Positions 29,146 through 38,385 of a stretch of DNA of 64,000 nucleotides are shown here, in pieces; the first letter of the stretch is position 1; every line of letters starts with the position of its first letter. The stretch comes from Deinococcus sp. Arct2-2. Its GTDB lineage: Bacteria > Deinococcota > Deinococci > Deinococcales > Deinococcaceae. The DNA lies in the NCBI RefSeq assembly GCF_004801315.1, contig NZ_SSNW01000001.1, positions 62,001 to 126,000 on the forward strand. The letters are read 5' to 3'. The notes beneath the pieces are model-generated. The model had not been told where the DNA came from. It saw nothing but the letters and a program-made list of their open reading frames with translations, and did no database searches. Both the position numbers and the translations under genes were made by a program.

Positions 29146-30978
29146 ATGGATCTCAAGGCTCAACTCAAACTCGCCGTAGAAGCGGCTGCTGCCCAACTTG
29201 GCGCACCGGATACCGACGCGGCCATTCAGGAAACGCCCCCCAGCAAAGCGGGCGACTACGGCACGCCCGCCGCCTTCCTCATTGCCAAAGCACTGGGCGG
29301 CAACCCCGCGCAGATCGCCGCGCAACTGGCCGCCGCCGTGCAGCTTCCCGCCGGAATTCAGAAGGTGGAAGCGGCGGGGCCGTTCCTGAATTTCTTCGTG
29401 AACCGGGGCGAATTCGTGCGGAATGTGGTGGAGAATCCGGCCCAGATAGAGGCGCGGGTGGGCAAAGTGGTGATCGAACACACCAGCGTCAACCCGAACA
29501 AGGAACTGCATGTGGGCCACCTCCGGAACGTGGTGCTAGGCGACAGCATGGCCCGCATTTTCCGGGCGGCGGGTCACACCGTAGAGGTTCAGAATTACAT
29601 CGACGACACCGGGCGGCAGGCGGCGGAATCCATCTTTGCGGTCAACCATTACGGTCTGACGTGGGACGGCGTGCAGAAATATGACCGCTGGCTGGGCGAG
29701 GGTTACGTGCGCCTGAATGCCGATCCACAAAAGGCCGCGCTGGAACCGGGCATTGCCGAAATCATGCACAAACTGGAAGCCGGAGAACTGCGCGAAGAAG
29801 TGGAAAAAGTGGTTCACGCGCACTTGCACACCTGCTTTCGCCTCGGCGCACGCTACGACCTGCTGAACTGGGAATCCGACGTGGTAGGCAGCGGTTTCCT
29901 CACGGAAGCCATGAATATTTTGAAGAACAGTCCGTACACTTCGCGCCCCACCGAGGGCAAGTATGTGGGCGCGTTCGTGATGGACGTGTCGGAATTTATG
30001 CCGGGGCTGGAAGAACCCAACGTGGTGCTGATCCGCACCGATGGAACCGCCATGTACGCCGCCAAAGACATCGGCTACCAGTTCTGGAAATTCGGCCTGT
30101 TTGAAGGCATGAAATTTAAGCCGTTTATCACCGATCCCGAAGGCCACACGGTCTGGACGAGCGCCCCCGATGGTCAGCCCGATGTGGAGCGGCGCTTTGG
30201 GCACGCGCAGGAAGTCATCAACGTAATCGATTCGCGCCAAGATCACCCACAGACGGTGGTTCGCAGCAGCCTCGGCGTGGCGGGTGAACAAGAGAAAAAA
30301 GAGCGCAGCATCCATCTCAGCTATGCTTTTGTGACGCTGGAAGGCCAAACCATCAGCGGGCGCAAGGGCATTGCGGTCAGTGCCGACGACGCGATGGACG
30401 AAGCCGAAAAGCGGGCGCTCAAGCTGTTGGCTGAAATTAACGAAGCTTTGGCTGTCACACCTGAAGCCCCCGAAATTGCCCGGCGCATCGGCATCGGTGC
30501 AATTCGTTTTGCCATGCTTAAGGCCGAACCCACCCGCCAGATCGACTTTCGTTGGGATCAGGCGTTGGCCCTCAACGGCGACACCGCGCCCTATCTGCAA
30601 TACGCCGCAGTGCGTTCTTCTAGCATTCTCCGCAAGGGTCAAGAAGCTGGGTACGCCATTGACGGCACTGGAGCTGACTGGGACGCGCTGCTGGACGTAG
30701 ACCTGACCCTCGCCAAAATCGTCGCCAAATTGCCCGAAGTGGTGGCCCAGTCGGTGCGCGTGCATTCGCCGCATGTGGTGGCCGCCTACGCCCTCGATTT
30801 AGCTACATCGCTGAATGCTTGGTACAACGCCAGAGACAAAGCTGGAAAACCTTTAACCAATGTGCTGCAAAGTCCAGAGGGAGTGCGCGAGGCTCGTTAT
30901 GCCCTCGTCGCAAGGTTGCGCCGTGCCTTTGAGGAAACGCTGGATTTGATTGGAATTGAAGTTCCTAGCGCGATGTAA
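29146..30978 (+). CDS. argS: Arginyl-tRNA synthetase
   Basis: A 610-residue class I synthetase. The HIGH-type motif is in ELHVGHLRNVVLGDSMAR after VVIEHTSVNPNK (about residue 115-140), the KMSKS-equivalent reads TISGRKGIAVSADD near residue 405, and the C-terminal DALR-type anticodon-binding domain includes RLRRAFEETLDLIGIEVPSAM. The N-terminal ~90 residues form the ArgS-specific additional domain. The longer open frame from 29038 lies over the preceding gene and is not used. It attaches arginine to tRNA-Arg. Confidence 0.96.
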   Translation: MDLKAQLKLAVEAAAAQLGAPDTDAAIQETPPSKAGDYGTPAAFLIAKALGGNPAQIAAQLAAAVQLPAGIQKVEAAGPFLNFFVNRGEFVRNVVENPAQIEARVGKVVIEHTSVNPNKELHVGHLRNVVLGDSMARIFRAAGHTVEVQNYIDDTGRQAAESIFAVNHYGLTWDGVQKYDRWLGEGYVRLNADPQKAALEPGIAEIMHKLEAGELREEVEKVVHAHLHTCFRLGARYDLLNWESDVVGSGFLTEAMNILKNSPYTSRPTEGKYVGAFVMDVSEFMPGLEEPNVVLIRTDGTAMYAAKDIGYQFWKFGLFEGMKFKPFITDPEGHTVWTSAPDGQPDVERRFGHAQEVINVIDSRQDHPQTVVRSSLGVAGEQEKKERSIHLSYAFVTLEGQTISGRKGIAVSADDAMDEAEKRALKLLAEINEALAVTPEAPEIARRIGIGAIRFAMLKAEPTRQIDFRWDQALALNGDTAPYLQYAAVRSSSILRKGQEAGYAIDGTGADWDALLDVDLTLAKIVAKLPEVVAQSVRVHSPHVVAAYALDLATSLNAWYNARDKAGKPLTNVLQSPEGVREARYALVARLRRAFEETLDLIGIEVPSAM

Positions 30979-31006
30979 ACGCAAACTCCACGTTGCCTGA
31001 AAAGAG

Positions 31007-31047
31007 TGACGCACCGCCCAAGGTTTTAAGCTCTGGGCGGTGCGTCA
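31007..31047. terminator. Bidirectional terminator between convergent genes
   Basis: TGACGCACCGCCCA (31007-31020) pairs perfectly with 31034-31047 around a 13-nt loop, and lies between argS (plus) and a hydrolase gene (minus) ending at 31066. It is followed by TAAATTATT; the T-run is weak. Confidence 0.75.
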
Positions 31048-31065
31048 TAAATTATTCTGCTGTTC

Positions 31066-31962
31066 CTACCGCTGCACCACGCCCCGTGCCAATTCCCGCG
31101 CTTCCAGCCGCCCAAAAAATCCGGCCAGTTGGCGGGCCAGCGTGACCGAAAAACGGTTGCCGCCCAAGTGTGGCCCGGTCAGTGCCACCCAATCGCTGAC
31201 GCCTGCTTCGGCTTTGCTGTACACGAGGTCTGCGTTGGCCTTCATAGATACCACCGCGTCGTCTGGGCTGGCAGCCAAAAAGAGCGGCAGGGGCGCGTGA
31301 TTCATCATCTCGGCCAGCGGATTCAGCGACGGCTCTGGTGGGGCCGTGCCCAAGCCGTAAGCATCGGCAATTTCGGTGCGGCGGGCCACAGAACCGCCCC
31401 ACGCGCTTCTCAGGTCGGCCCAGCCGTCTATGAGGGCCACGCCGCTGACCAGATACGGGCTGCCCGGAAGCGCCGAACGCAGCGCCAGCAGCCCGCCCAT
31501 GCTCAGGCCCAGCGCGTAGGTGCGGCCATTCCAATCAAATTGGCTTACGGCGTCGGCGTGCAGCCCCGCCACCTGATCCAGCGCGGCGGGGCTGCCCCAG
31601 GTGTTCGCGCCGCCGTCATCGCTGATCAGTACGGCAAAGGAAGCATCCAGCAGTGCCTGCACCAGCACATTCACTTGGGGGCTGGCGTGTAGGCGCTCGG
31701 CGCTTTGACCGCGTGGATGGGCCACCACCACCAGCGCACAGGCCTGTTTTCGGCAAGTGTCTGGAATCCGCAAAAAGGACGGCCCGCTCAGGCGGTTGAG
31801 GGTCACGGTTTCAGAGAGCATGGGTGCGGCATGGGGCGTTCCAGCAGGGGTCTGAAAGGGTGCAGGAGTGGGCAGCGCCGGAACGTTTTGGGGCGTGGCG
31901 GCCCGCGCATGGGGCACAAGCGCAGCGGTCAGCAAAAAAGAAAGAGTCAGAAGAGAGCGCAT
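31066..31962 (-). CDS. Exported alpha/beta-hydrolase
   Basis: A 298-residue protein with a signal peptide (MRSLLTLSFLLTAALVPHARA). The hydrolase nucleophile elbow is YALGLSMGGLLAL (G-x-S-x-G), the oxyanion region CALVVVAHPRGQ, an acidic candidate ASPDDAVV and a terminal histidine in ALTGPHLGGNRFS. It should hydrolyse an ester, amide or similar bond outside the cytoplasm; the substrate is unknown. The start at 31962 is chosen because TAGGAT lies 12 nt upstream and the signal peptide starts here. Confidence 0.72.
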   Translation of the reverse strand: MRSLLTLSFLLTAALVPHARAATPQNVPALPTPAPFQTPAGTPHAAPMLSETVTLNRLSGPSFLRIPDTCRKQACALVVVAHPRGQSAERLHASPQVNVLVQALLDASFAVLISDDGGANTWGSPAALDQVAGLHADAVSQFDWNGRTYALGLSMGGLLALRSALPGSPYLVSGVALIDGWADLRSAWGGSVARRTEIADAYGLGTAPPEPSLNPLAEMMNHAPLPLFLAASPDDAVVSMKANADLVYSKAEAGVSDWVALTGPHLGGNRFSVTLARQLAGFFGRLEARELARGVVQR

Positions 31963-32035
31963 AGGAACGGGGCGCATCCTAGCGCGGTGGGAATGACGGC
32001 AACCTGACGGGCAGCGACACCTGAGCAGCACAGCT

Positions 32036-33142
32036 TCAGCGGCCAAACAGGAATGTTCCTACCCGCGTGCCCAGCAGCAAGCGCCCCAGCACCGCAGGCA
32101 GCGCCAGTGCGATTAGGGCGTACAGGGCCGTAGTCAGCAGCAACATGATGGGCCGTCCATCTGGGAAACCGCGCCGCTCCAGCAGTTGCAAAATGGCCGG
32201 GTGAATCAGGTAGATTTGCAAACTGACCGTGCCGATGGTAGCCACGCCGCGCCGCAGCCAGTCGGGGCCGCGCTCTAGGCGGTAGGCCAACCCCAACAGG
32301 CTCAGGGCCACAAGCGCCGTGTATGTCCAACTGAGGCCGCTGTACACCACTGGGGTCACCGGCGTGCCACTGGCATAGGCCAGCGCAATGGGCAGATACA
32401 GCGCGTAGACGGCCACCAGCAGCGGCAGCAGCACCAACCGACGCCTGCGCCACCACGCCTGAAATTCTTCTAACCGCGAGCCGACAGCCACGCCAAGCGC
32501 AATGGGCAGGGCGTACCACAGCACCGTACTGGCCGGAAAAGGCAGCCTCAAGACTTCACGGTTCAGCAGATACAGGCCCAGTTGCGCTGCCAGCCCGATC
32601 AGCAGGGCCGCTGTAATGCTGGGTTTGCGGCGGGCCAGCGGCAACAGGAAGGGCAACACCACATACACTTCCAGCGCCACCAGCAAAAAATACAGGTGAA
32701 AACTGGCTTTCCCGTACAGCAGCCAGTCGCGCCAGCGGGCCGGATCGGTGAGGGTATCGGGCGTGCGCTGGCCTGTCCACACGTACCAGCCGATATACAG
32801 CCCGCTCCAGAGCAGGTACGGCCACGCCCCCCGCGTCAGCCGCCGCCAAAAGTAGCGCCCCGCATCAAAGCGTTTGAGGAGGCTGCGGGTCAGCACCACC
32901 GCCGACAGGAACACGAAAGCGGGCACGGCAAAATGCAGGGTGCGGTTGAGGATCAGCAGGGCTTCGTGCGTCAGCGAGCCAGTTTCGGCGTGACGCAGGG
33001 CCATGCCGCTGGCGTGGTGGCCCACCACCTCCAAAATCGTGAGGCCCCGGAAAGTGTCTATGGGGGTCAGGCGGGCCGGAGTACGGACGGCAGGGCCGCT
33101 GGTAGGCGGCGAAGAGGAAAGAGGGGGAGGAAGCGCCGTCAT
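32036..33142 (-). CDS. Membrane acyltransferase (acyltransferase 3 family)
   Basis: A 368-residue protein with about ten hydrophobic segments. It starts with the family pattern TPIDTFRGLTILEVVGHHASG (catalytic histidine in VVGHH), followed by LHFAVPAFVFLSAVVLTRSLLKRF and HLYFLLVALEVYVVLPFL. Such enzymes transfer acyl groups onto exported sugars, lipids or peptidoglycan. Nothing nearby points to the acceptor. TACAGT 10 nt before ATG 33142 could give a 3-4-nt leader. The first ~25 residues are a Pro/Ser-rich cytosolic tail. Confidence 0.8.
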   Translation of the reverse strand: MTALPPPLSSSPPTSGPAVRTPARLTPIDTFRGLTILEVVGHHASGMALRHAETGSLTHEALLILNRTLHFAVPAFVFLSAVVLTRSLLKRFDAGRYFWRRLTRGAWPYLLWSGLYIGWYVWTGQRTPDTLTDPARWRDWLLYGKASFHLYFLLVALEVYVVLPFLLPLARRKPSITAALLIGLAAQLGLYLLNREVLRLPFPASTVLWYALPIALGVAVGSRLEEFQAWWRRRRLVLLPLLVAVYALYLPIALAYASGTPVTPVVYSGLSWTYTALVALSLLGLAYRLERGPDWLRRGVATIGTVSLQIYLIHPAILQLLERRGFPDGRPIMLLLTTALYALIALALPAVLGRLLLGTRVGTFLFGR

Positions 33143-33321
33143 TGGGTGGCTTACTGTAACGGCTTCACGCCGCCCTCAAGTTGACCTGCAACCAAGATGA
33201 AAAAAGAGCAAACGCGGCAGCGTGGGAGCGGTACTTGACTCACATCCGGGTCTATCTCTGGTGGTGGGTTGCGGATCAAACCAACGCCCCCTGCATCATC
33301 ACTCTGCCGTCCTAGCCACCC

Positions 33322-34446
33322 TCAACTTCGCCCGCGTACCTCGAAGCCCGCTTCCCGCAAAATTTGGCTGGCGTGGGCCACGTCTTCCAAGGTTTCCAGC
33401 CCCAGCCGCATCGCGCCGCCTTCCTCGCGGATCGCCAGCACCTCTATGTCTTTGATGTTTACACCCGCTGCGCCGAGCGCCTGAGTCACCGCGCCAATTT
33501 GGTTGGGCTTGTCGGGCACGGCCACCACCAGATCGTGCTTGGGCGGCAGCAGGCTGCGGCGCACCACAGGCAAGCTGTCGCGGGTGCGCTTGCCTTCGGT
33601 GGCGGCGGCCAAGAGTTCTTCGGGCTCGTCTAGGTCGGCCTCTAGGCGCTCCAGTTGACGCCGGAAGCGGGCCAGAGCTTCGCGCAGGGCCACTTTATTT
33701 TCCACCACCATGTCGCGGCTCATGCGCGGGTCACCGCTGGCCACGCGGGTCAGGTCACGAAATCCCCCGGCGGCCAGCAGGCTCAGGCGTTCATCCCGCG
33801 CCACCATGTGCGTCAGGGCAAGGCTGGCGAGGTACGGCAAGTGGCTGACTGTAGCCACCAATGCGTCGTGTGCGTCGGGCGGCATGACCACCGGGGCCGC
33901 GCCCAGATGTTCCACCAGCATTCGGGCGCGGCTCAGGGCGGTCAGGGGCGTGTGATCGGTGGGCGTCAGCACCCACACGGCGTTTTCCAGCAGTGCCGCC
34001 CGCGCATGGGTCACGCCGCCGCGCTCGCTGCCCGCCATCGGGTGTCCGGGCACAAAATTTCGCACGCCCAGCGCCTCCATCTCGGCGGCAATTCCGGCTT
34101 TCACGCTGCCCACGTCGGTCACCAGTGCCGCCGGGTTCAAGTACGGCGCGAGGTCACGGGCCAGCGGCGTCAGCGCCCGCATCGGCGCGGCCAGCACCAC
34201 CAAGTCGGCCCCGCGCAGCCATTCACCGGGCATGGCCCGCACTTCGTCCACCACGCCCAACGCTTCGGCTTCCCGCAGCACGTCCGGGTTGGCGTCGTAG
34301 CCGATGACGCGCCTTGCCAAGAACCGTTGCCGCAGTCCCAGCGCCACGCTGCCGCCGATGAGCCCCACGCCTGCCACGACAGCGGTGTCGAACAGTGGGG
34401 GAGGCAGGGGGGCAGAATCGGCGGACGGGTTGGCGGGCGTGGTCAT
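33322..34446 (-). CDS. tyrA: Prephenate dehydrogenase with C-terminal ACT domain
   Basis: A 374-residue enzyme of tyrosine synthesis. It has an N-terminal NAD(P) site (VVAGVGLIGGSVALGLRQR), the catalytic-histidine region GHPMAGSERGGVTHA, a helical dimer domain, and a C-terminal ACT domain (about residues 300-374: DLVVAVPDKPNQIGAVTQALGAAGVNIKDIEV) for feedback control, likely by tyrosine. ATG 34446 is 7 nt after TAGCCT. An upstream in-frame start at 34521 would add 25 unlikely residues overlapping repeat DNA. Confidence 0.9.
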   Translation of the reverse strand: MTTPANPSADSAPLPPPLFDTAVVAGVGLIGGSVALGLRQRFLARRVIGYDANPDVLREAEALGVVDEVRAMPGEWLRGADLVVLAAPMRALTPLARDLAPYLNPAALVTDVGSVKAGIAAEMEALGVRNFVPGHPMAGSERGGVTHARAALLENAVWVLTPTDHTPLTALSRARMLVEHLGAAPVVMPPDAHDALVATVSHLPYLASLALTHMVARDERLSLLAAGGFRDLTRVASGDPRMSRDMVVENKVALREALARFRRQLERLEADLDEPEELLAAATEGKRTRDSLPVVRRSLLPPKHDLVVAVPDKPNQIGAVTQALGAAGVNIKDIEVLAIREEGGAMRLGLETLEDVAHASQILREAGFEVRGRS

Positions 34447-34453
34447 GGGGGCG

Positions 34454-34459
34454 AGGCTA
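34454..34459 (-). promoter_or_regulatory. Leaderless -10 of the prephenate dehydrogenase gene
   Basis: TAGCCT on the minus strand, 7 nt before ATG 34446. Confidence 0.5.
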
Positions 34460-34519
34460 GCAGGAATGGGGGAGAGGGGGTCGGGGGCTGTCGGGACGGG
34501 GGTATGGAGCTTGTCCCAC

Positions 34520-34870
34520 ATTTCGCCCCACCCCCCAGCCCCCTACCCCACCGGGTAGGGGGAGCAGTCGCTCCGCTGAGGAGGATTGATCTTGTCGCAT
34601 TTCGACTCGTATTGTTCGTTCTTTTGAACCGGAATTGCCAGTCGTCTCTGAACTGGAATTGGCCCGCGCGTTGCACGCACGACGGCCTCACCCGCAGTTG
34701 GGCGGGGAGGATTTGGAGGACTTAGGGTGGCGGTGTCGGGGTTTTGGCTCCCTCACCCTTGGCTGGTACAGCTCCGCAGGAGAGGGGGGACTCACAGAGC
34801 TGCGCCAGCAGAGGGGGTGAGTGAGCGCCAGCGATTGCCCTTCCCTAGACCCTCAACCCTTAGACGCCCA
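34520..34870. repeat. Composite intergenic repeat (families B and C), copy 2
   Basis: 34529-34720 matches 796-990 (family B). 34735-34845 carries a family C core with a partly duplicated AGCTCCGCAGGAGAGGGG / AGCTGCGCCAGCAGAGGGGG hairpin, then GCGCCAGCGATTGCCCTT. The right end, 34846-34866, has the heptad pattern TAGACCCTCAACCCTTAGACG. It fills the gene-free stretch between prephenate dehydrogenase and the TauE-like gene. Confidence 0.8.
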
Positions 34871-34894
34871 CCCACCGCCGCCCCCCATATCCCC

Positions 34895-34900
34895 TATCCT
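34895..34900 (+). promoter_or_regulatory. Leaderless -10 of the TauE-like gene (GTG start)
   Basis: TATCCT lies 7 nt before GTG 34908. It sits right at the heptad end of the composite repeat, so the repeat borders the promoter. Confidence 0.5.
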
Positions 34901-34907
34901 GCCCCGC

Positions 34908-35672
34908 GTGCCTGATCCCTTCTTTCCCGGCCCCGAAGTCCTGCTCTACGGCCTGCCGTTGGCTTTCTTGGCGGGCTTTATAGACGCCGTAGCAGGCGGC
35001 GGCGGCACGATTACGCTGCCCACGCTGTTTTTTATGGGCCTTAGTCCGGCGCAGGCTGTGGCGACCAATAAACTCTTGGCTATTTTCGGTTCGGGCAGCG
35101 CCACCGTGCAGTATTGGCGCAAGGGGCATGTAGACCGGGCGCTGGTGCTGCGGCTCATTCCGCTGGCCCTAATCGGCAGCGCGTTGGGCGCATTTCTGGT
35201 GCGCTTCGTCGACCCCAACACCTTCCGCACGCTTGTCGGCGTGGTCATTTTGGGCGTGGGGGCGCTGGTGCTGGCGAACAAACGCTTCGGCCTAGAAGAC
35301 CGCTATCCGGGCCTGACCAACCGCACTCTGGCCCTCACGCTGCCCGGTGCGCTGATCATCGGCGTGTACGACGGTTTTCTTGGCCCCGGCACAGGCACCT
35401 TCCTGATGTTCCTGTTCGCCCTCGTGGGCTTCAACCTCGTGCGGGCCAGCGGCAATGCCCGCACCATCAACTTTGCCACCAACTTCGGCGCGTTCCTGTT
35501 TTTCCTGATCGGCGGCCAAATGGTCTGGTGGATCGGCCTCCCGATGGGCCTCGCCAACGCCGCCGGAGCTTACCTAGGCGCACGCATGGCGATGCTCCGG
35601 GGCAGCGCCTTCGTAAAATGGATGTACGGCGGAATCGTGCTCCTAGTAGCGGCGCGGCTGCTGTTGACCTAA
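34908..35672 (+). CDS. TSUP/TauE-SafE family permease
   Basis: A 254-residue membrane protein with about 8 hydrophobic segments and two TauE motifs: [21 protein letters not shown] at the N-terminus and [21 protein letters not shown] in the second half. The family exports or imports organosulfur anions such as sulfite and sulfoacetate, so it could serve the sulfur genes at 7.6-15.9 kb, but there is no operon link. The GTG start is preferred over the long upstream frame because TATCCT ends 7 nt before it. Its TAA stop is part of an IS target duplication. Confidence 0.82.
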   Translation: MPDPFFPGPEVLLYGLPLAFLAGFIDAVAGGGGTITLPTLFFMGLSPAQAVATNKLLAIFGSGSATVQYWRKGHVDRALVLRLIPLALIGSALGAFLVRFVDPNTFRTLVGVVILGVGALVLANKRFGLEDRYPGLTNRTLALTLPGALIIGVYDGFLGPGTGTFLMFLFALVGFNLVRASGNARTINFATNFGAFLFFLIGGQMVWWIGLPMGLANAAGAYLGARMAMLRGSAFVKWMYGGIVLLVAARLLLT

Positions 35673-35674
35673 AA

Positions 35675-36591
35675 ACCTCGGGTGCTAGGGGATCAAAGGC
35701 CGCCAAAGAACAAGGCTAGATTGTGGGCAGCAATCTTGCGGCACACATGGGCGCGAATGGATCGAAAAGAATTGAGCTGTGGAAGCATCAGGTGAAATGA
35801 GCGATCAAGACGAGAAAAAACCGTTTCTATCGTCTTTCTAAGGCCCATCCGTAACGCCCCACCAGGGGCGCGGTTGCTTCATGTTGCTTTTGGGTTGCGC
35901 GTAGACGCCACAGCCTTGGTAGCCCCGATCACCGAGTACCCATGCTCCCTCACGTTCGTCCAATAAGGTGCGAGCGAGCGGCGGATCACTTTCATTTCCA
36001 GCAGCGAGGGCAAAGCGGACGATCATGCCATGATCGTCCATGATGGCATGCAGCTTGAAGCCATAGAACCGTCCTTTCACACTGTCGCCTCCGTGCCCAC
36101 CGCGTCCACTGCCCGCCTCGGTGATCGCTCGGGGTCGCGCATAGCGCGTCCCTGTGCACAGCACCAACGGTGTGCTGTCAATCACAGACACAGTGTCGTC
36201 GTCGAAGTGGGGCAGTCTCAGCGCAAGGTCGGCGTAAATGGTTTCCAAATTTAACTGAATTCGCAGGTATCGGCTGCGATCCGGTAGGCACGGAAACAGT
36301 GCCCGGTACGTCGAACGCACCTGAGCCAACCACTTCTGCCCTGACACTTCGCCAAGCACTTCGCCCACGAGCGCAATCGTCATCAGTTCGCCGTAACTGC
36401 CCTTCTGATTCGGTTCGTGGGGGAGCACAACTAAGCCGCTGCATGCAGCGGCTTGGAGATAATCATCTACGTACACGTAGATGAGCGTGAACAGGTCTTC
36501 GACGCTCTCCTGATCCAGCGGAAGTTCTTTGGTAGGCATACCGGAGCTTCCGCTTGTTCATGTCCCGTTCGCAACCCCTAGCACCCGAGGT
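35675..36591 (-). mobile_element. IS982-type insertion sequence (917 bp)
   Basis: The 17-bp perfect inverted ends are ACCTCGGGTGCTAGGGG (35675-35691) and its complement (36575-36591). TAAAA flanks both sides (35670-35674 and 36592-36596) as a target duplication. The left TAAAA contains the stop codon of the TauE-like gene, so that gene is untouched. The transposase is frameshifted, so the element may be immobile. Confidence 0.88.
35693..36539 (-). pseudogene. IS982-type transposase with a frameshift
   Basis: The first 233 codons (36539-35838) carry the DDE pattern VSVIDSTPLVLC, GRFYGFKLHAIMD and WVLGDRGYQG, then stop after WWGVTDGP. In the next frame the expected C-terminus follows at once (RKTIETVFSRLDRSF ... 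CRKIAAHNLALFFGGL, stop at 35693-35695). A single extra base near 35843 (GGGCCTTAG where GGGCTTAGA would keep frame) explains this. Either a disabling mutation or, less likely, a recoding site. Confidence 0.8.
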
Positions 36592-36693
36592 TAAAAGGGA
36601 TTTGCTGATACTGAGCGCCAGCGATTGCCCCTGCTTAGACCATTCCCAGGGCCGCCTGACCTGCCCCGCATGCCGTTCGCGCACACTGTAGCT

Positions 36694-36885
36694 ATGACCA
36701 ATCCAGACCCTCTGAGCACTCCAGCCCAGCCCACGTTCGACGCCCCCGCACCGCAAGTCACGATTCGGCACCCGGCCCCAGACGCACACTTGCCCATCCA
36801 GTCCGGCGAACACCCTTACCGGGAAATCTCTATTGGCCGGGCTGACCCCACCGAAGCGCCCCTGCCCGCCGACGATGAGGTTTAG
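36694..36885 (+). CDS. Small hypothetical protein
   Basis: A 63-residue Pro/Asp-rich protein without signal or membrane segment. The start ATG 36694 has a CACACT hexamer 6 nt upstream, a weak leaderless promoter. There are no recognised motifs. It lies just downstream of the IS982 element and upstream of msrA. The codon pattern is GC3-rich like a real gene, but the composition is of low complexity, so it may not be translated. Confidence 0.4.
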   Translation: MTNPDPLSTPAQPTFDAPAPQVTIRHPAPDAHLPIQSGEHPYREISIGRADPTEAPLPADDEV

Positions 36886-36958
36886 GGTCTGAGAAGTGAT
36901 AAGCCGAACCGTGCCTTCCCGCGCCTTCATATGGGCTGGGGCGCGGCAGAATAGGGCC

Positions 36959-37516
36959 ATGACTCAGCCTACGCAACCAGCCACAACGCAGCAAGCTATC
37001 CTCGCGGGTGGCTGCTTTTGGTGTACCGAAGCCGTAATGACCGACGTGCGTGGCGTGCAAAAGGTGGAAAGTGGCTACATTGGCGGCCATACGCCCCAGC
37101 CCGATTACAACAGCGTATGCAGCGGCACCACCGGGCACGCCGAGGCCATTCGCGTCACTTTCGATCCGGCGCAGGTCAGCTTCCGCGATCTTTTGGGGCT
37201 GTTTTTTGCCACCCACGATCCCACCACGCTGAACCGTCAGGGCGGCGACGCGGGCACGCAATACCGCAGCGCCGTGTTTCCCCTGAATCCCCAGCAAGAA
37301 CAAGACACCCGCGAAGTGATAGCCGACTTGACCGCGCAGGCCGTATTTGACCGCCCCATCGTGACTAGCATCGAACCCGCCACCACCTTCCATGTGGCCG
37401 AGGCCTACCATCAGGACTACTACGCCAACAATGCGCGGCAGCCGTACTGCATGGCCGTTATTGCGCCCAAAGTCGCCAAGCTCCGCAAATATTACGGAGA
37501 CAAACTGCGGGCGTAA
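36959..37516 (+). CDS. msrA: Peptide methionine-S-sulfoxide reductase
   Basis: A 185-residue MsrA with the active-site [11 protein letters not shown] (catalytic Cys near residue 19), [32 protein letters not shown] and [12 protein letters not shown]. It repairs oxidised methionine using thioredoxin. No MsrB domain is fused. ATG 36959 is chosen because family homology starts there; the frame is open for 21 codons upstream. Oxidative-damage repair suits the proposed organism. Confidence 0.95.
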   Translation: MTQPTQPATTQQAILAGGCFWCTEAVMTDVRGVQKVESGYIGGHTPQPDYNSVCSGTTGHAEAIRVTFDPAQVSFRDLLGLFFATHDPTTLNRQGGDAGTQYRSAVFPLNPQQEQDTREVIADLTAQAVFDRPIVTSIEPATTFHVAEAYHQDYYANNARQPYCMAVIAPKVAKLRKYYGDKLRA

Positions 37517-37538
37517 CTTGGGGGGAGTGGGAGAACAG

Positions 37539-37589
37539 TGTCCTCCCCTCTAAGGGGGGGCATTGCAAAGCAATGGGGGGGGTTACGCG
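37539..37589. repeat. Family A repeat with a compensatory stem change
   Basis: CTCCCCTCTAAGGGGGGG followed by CATTGC-AAA-GCAATG. All other good copies have CGTTGC/GCAACG; here both strands of the stem changed (G to A and C to T), preserving pairing. Confidence 0.85.
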
Positions 37590-38261
37590 CTACGCCCGAA
37601 TCACTCCCAGCCACTCCTCAATATCCGTCCGCAGCCGCTGGGCCAGCGGGTATTTCAGGTAACGGCGCATCTCGTCCGGGTCACGCGACTGACTGAACCA
37701 CAGGTCAAACGTCTCCCCGATGCTGGGTGCGCCGTCTGGGGCAGCTTCGCGGCGCACGGGGTCACCTTGCCCCACGTCGCCTTCCTGAATTACGCGAGCA
37801 TAAAAACCGGGGCGGCGCACCCGTGCAAAGCGTTTCACGAAGCCCAGATCGTTCATGCGGGCGGCGAGCACCATGCAGGGAATCCGGGCAGCGGTGGCCT
37901 CCAGCACGGCGCTCCCCACCCAAAAGCGTTCGCCTATGCGCACGTCTGCCGATTCCAGTCCCGCCATGAGCAGGTTCTCGCCAAACGTGCCGGGGTCAAG
38001 CGAGTCGCCCAATTCTTCAGCCCAGTGGTCATAGTCTTCTTGGGTGTACACATACACCGCCTGACCGGGGCCGCCGTGATGCCGGGTGTCCATCACATGA
38101 TCGCCTTCCAGTCCCAGTCTTGCCACACGTACCCGGCCCGCTGCGGCCTGCTTATGAATCCCCGTGATTTCGGTGCGCGGGGCGGCGCTGGCGGGGCCGA
38201 TGATGAGGGCCGTAGGCTGGCCGATATTCACACTGAGAATCTGGAGGGCGGGTGCGGGCAT
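37590..38261 (-). CDS. MOSC-domain protein
   Basis: A 223-residue single MOSC domain similar to Yii[12 protein letters not shown] at the start, [48 protein letters not shown], and [18 protein letters not shown] with the conserved cysteine. MOSC proteins bind molybdenum cofactor or act in reductions of N-hydroxylated compounds; the substrate here is unknown. The start is supported by TACCTT ending 5 nt before ATG 38261. It stands alone. Confidence 0.87.
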   Translation of the reverse strand: MPAPALQILSVNIGQPTALIIGPASAAPRTEITGIHKQAAAGRVRVARLGLEGDHVMDTRHHGGPGQAVYVYTQEDYDHWAEELGDSLDPGTFGENLLMAGLESADVRIGERFWVGSAVLEATAARIPCMVLAARMNDLGFVKRFARVRRPGFYARVIQEGDVGQGDPVRREAAPDGAPSIGETFDLWFSQSRDPDEMRRYLKYPLAQRLRTDIEEWLGVIRA

Positions 38262-38266
38262 GCGTC

Positions 38267-38272
38267 AAGGTA
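38267..38272 (-). promoter_or_regulatory. Candidate leaderless -10 of the MOSC gene
   Basis: TACCTT on the minus strand, 5 nt before ATG 38261. Confidence 0.4.
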
Positions 38273-38385
38273 GCGGAGAACTGGGCTGCCGCAGAGCTTG
38301 CGCCCTAGCCTGTGTGCGCCCTAGTCTGTGGCCGCCCGTAATCCCTGTCCCGGTTGTCCCGCGCCTCTTGTGGTGAAATAGAGCC

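Noticed and set aside
30979..31065. Small gene in the argS/hydrolase gap
   Set aside because: The 87 bases are taken up by the 14-bp terminator stem and contain no frame with a start signal.
34635..34820. Short open frame across repeat B copy 2 as a real gene
   Set aside because: It lies wholly within a two-copy repeat, has no ribosome site or leaderless hexamer, and copy 1 does not keep the frame. It is kept only as a finding on repeat B.
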